From an uncultured bacterium (GTDB taxonomy: Bacteria > Bacillota > Clostridia > Lachnospirales > Lachnospiraceae): a stretch of 8,328 bases of DNA. Shown here in pieces: positions 7,329-8,328 of the stretch. A program made the translations under genes and the position numbers. The DNA is taken from the NCBI GenBank assembly GCA_937916345.1, contig CALFUE010000190.1, positions 1 to 8,328 of the forward strand, given 5' to 3'. Under the pieces are notes generated by a model. That model searched no databases. It saw nothing but the letters and a program-made list of their open reading frames with translations, and was not told the DNA's origin. Positions within the stretch are counted from its first letter, which is position 1. The number at the start of each line of letters is the position of its first letter.

Positions 7329-8077
7329 TTCCGCAACGATATTTGTAGGATATCCGGATAGTCAAATAATTTTTTTAATATAATTTTTTCCTCAATTAAC
7401 TCGAAAGGCGTAGAAAAAAAAATTTCCTCTCCCTCGTGCATCACCATTATCCTGTCGCTGTAATACAGACTCATGTCTATGCTGTGACAGACCATAACTA
7501 TGCCCTTGCCGCTGTCCCTTAAGACCTCAAGCAGCTCATAAAATTCCCTCTGATAGACCAAATCCATGTGTGAGGTAGGCTCATCCAGCAGGATCATGGG
7601 CGTATCCTGGGCTATGACCATGGCAAGGAAGGCTCTCTGTCTCTCACCCCCTGAGAGCTCGCCCAGAAGCTTATCTTCGATTCCCTTTAAGCCGGTGATC
7701 TCAAGAGCATTTTCCATCACTTCCTCATCGTGGGCACTCATCCGCCTGATACTGCCGTGGTGCGGATATCTGCCGTGCTCCGTCAGGGTGCGGACAGTGA
7801 TGTTTGCCTGCGGCAGTATCTGCGGCAGCAGCGCCACCTGTCTCGCCCTCTCCTTTGAGGAAAGGCTTCTGCACTCGACTTTTCCGATCATCAGACTGCC
7901 ACTGTAGCGCATAAAACCTGATATAGCGCGGAGCAAAGTAGATTTGCCGCTGCCGTTTTCGCCGATCAGGCCGCGGATCTCGCCCCTGCGCAGGGTAAAG
8001 TCCACGTCCTTCAGGGCGATGGTCGGGCCGAAGGCCTTGTGCATGTGTCTGGCCTCGAACAATACTTCATTTGCCAT
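7325..8077 (-). CDS. ABC transporter ATP-binding protein, FepC/FecE/BtuD (iron-siderophore/cobalamin) type
   Basis: This 250-residue ATPase would power uptake of an iron chelate, haem or cobalamin through FecCD-type permeases, probably encoded just outside the window. It is complete: Walker A GENGSGKST at 39-47 (K45), Q-loop Q86 in ALLPQ, signature LSGGERQR at 141-148, Walker B MILLDEPT with catalytic E166, and H-loop H198. The LLPQ motif followed by TVRTLTEHGRYPH is typical of the FepC/BtuD subfamily. Length is normal. The chosen ATG has an AGGAG site 7 nt upstream; the longer frame to a TTG at 8179 would add 34 residues unlike any ABC N-terminus. It overlaps the upstream gene by 11 nt. The last 100 bases are markedly AT-rich, with homopolymer runs including nine U's in the message, but the C-terminus still reads like the family. 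The substrate cannot be told from the ATPase alone. Confidence 0.92.
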   Translation of the reverse strand: MANEVLFEARHMHKAFGPTIALKDVDFTLRRGEIRGLIGENGSGKSTLLRAISGFMRYSGSLMIGKVECRSLSSKERARQVALLPQILPQANITVRTLTEHGRYPHHGSIRRMSAHDEEVMENALEITGLKGIEDKLLGELSGGERQRAFLAMVIAQDTPMILLDEPTSHMDLVYQREFYELLEVLRDSGKGIVMVCHSIDMSLYYSDRIMVMHEGEEIFFSTPFELIEEKIILKKLFDYPDILQISLRN

Positions 8078-8328
8078 GCTGTTGCTCCTGTTCTTCTCGA
8101 ATTCGGTCGGGGTTGTATACCACGTTGCCCGTCCCCCCGTCCACACGGGTAAAGGTCGTAAAATCCATCGCTTTGGCAATACACACAGGCTCGCCGTGAA
8201 AACCCCGGAAGGGCATATCGTCCGTGTCGCCGCGAAAGATATCCCGGCACACGTCCACCACGCGGTCGATCATGTCCGGGGCTCCCTCCGCCAAAGGACC
8301 GTGGCAGACCAGCACCCGATCATAACAC
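8067..8328 (-). CDS. C-terminal fragment of a probable metallo-beta-lactamase-fold hydrolase
   Basis: The frame is open from the window edge to a TGA at 8067-8069 and gives the last 86 residues of a longer protein. The fragment begins CYDRVLVCHGPLAEG; the (Y)DxVLxCHGP pattern resembles the segment of metallo-beta-lactamase-fold proteins that carries the last zinc-binding histidine. It then continues with a helical stretch (DMIDRVVDVCRDIF) and a tail containing VDGGTGNVVYNPDRI. The assignment rests on this short pattern alone, since the main HxHxDH motif lies outside the window. Its stop codon overlaps the ABC ATPase start by 11 nt, so the two are co-transcribed and probably translationally coupled. 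That the hydrolase acts on something linked to metal or cofactor uptake is only a guess from this linkage. Confidence 0.55.
   Translation of the reverse strand, partial: CYDRVLVCHGPLAEGAPDMIDRVVDVCRDIFRGDTDDMPFRGFHGEPVCIAKAMDFTTFTRVDGGTGNVVYNPDRIREEQEQQHGK
8085..8089 (-). promoter_or_regulatory. Ribosome binding site that fixes the ABC ATPase start
   Basis: AGGAG lies 7 nt before the ATG at 8077 and within the last codons of the upstream hydrolase-like gene. It decides between this ATG and the upstream TTG at 8179, and it implies coupled translation of the two genes. Confidence 0.8.

Noticed and set aside
7325..7425. Frameshift in the ABC ATPase at the U9 run
   Set aside because: The frame after the run still matches the expected C-terminal pattern of the family (GEEIFFSTPFELIEEK), so the gene is intact.
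8078..8179. N-terminal extension of the ABC ATPase to a TTG at 8179
   Set aside because: The added 34 residues do not resemble an ABC N-terminus and come from the frame opposite a better upstream gene; the ATG at 8077 has AGGAG at the right distance.

Overview
The window looks like chromosomal DNA from a gut or rumen clostridium (Bacillota), most likely a member of the Lachnospiraceae. This is inferred from strong GGAGG-type ribosome binding sites, moderate GC content, tightly coupled minus-strand genes and the protein types present. No RNA gene, insertion sequence, prophage gene or CRISPR array was seen. Almost all coding capacity lies on the minus strand, so transcription runs from high to low coordinates.

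Layout, in the direction of transcription. At the high-coordinate edge (8328 to 7325) lies the end of a two-gene unit: the C-terminus of a probable metallo-beta-lactamase-fold hydrolase, overlapping by 11 nt an ABC ATPase of the iron-siderophore/cobalamin (FepC/FecE/BtuD) type. A 67-nt gap follows, holding a good sigma-A type promoter. That promoter appears to drive a three-gene signalling operon: (1) a 710-residue membrane HD-GYP protein with an ECF S-component-like membrane domain and an extracellular Cache-like sensor; (2) a 1415-residue hybrid histidine kinase with a signal peptide, 14 two-component-regulator propeller blades (two seven-bladed propellers), a Y_Y_Y domain, one membrane span, kinase, receiver and Hpt domains; (3) a 248-residue response regulator with a degenerate receiver followed by an intact one. 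The three genes are separated by only 2 nt and 1 nt, and each downstream ribosome binding site lies in the last codons of the gene before it, so they are probably translationally coupled.

The operon ends at a 16-bp perfect inverted repeat (70-104). What looks like the 3' end of a convergent plus-strand gene stops at position 64, so the repeat may serve as a shared, two-way terminator.

How the genes may work together: the kinase-receiver-Hpt chain in gene 2 can form a His-Asp-His relay that hands phosphate to the intact receiver of gene 3, giving a complete four-step phosphorelay. No DNA-binding output domain is encoded in the operon. The only recognisable effector is the c-di-GMP phosphodiesterase domain of gene 1, which suggests an output through second-messenger level or protein-protein contacts rather than direct gene control. 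The combination of a Bacteroides-style propeller sensor, an Hpt relay, a pseudo-receiver regulator and an ECF-like HD-GYP sensor is the most interesting content of the window.
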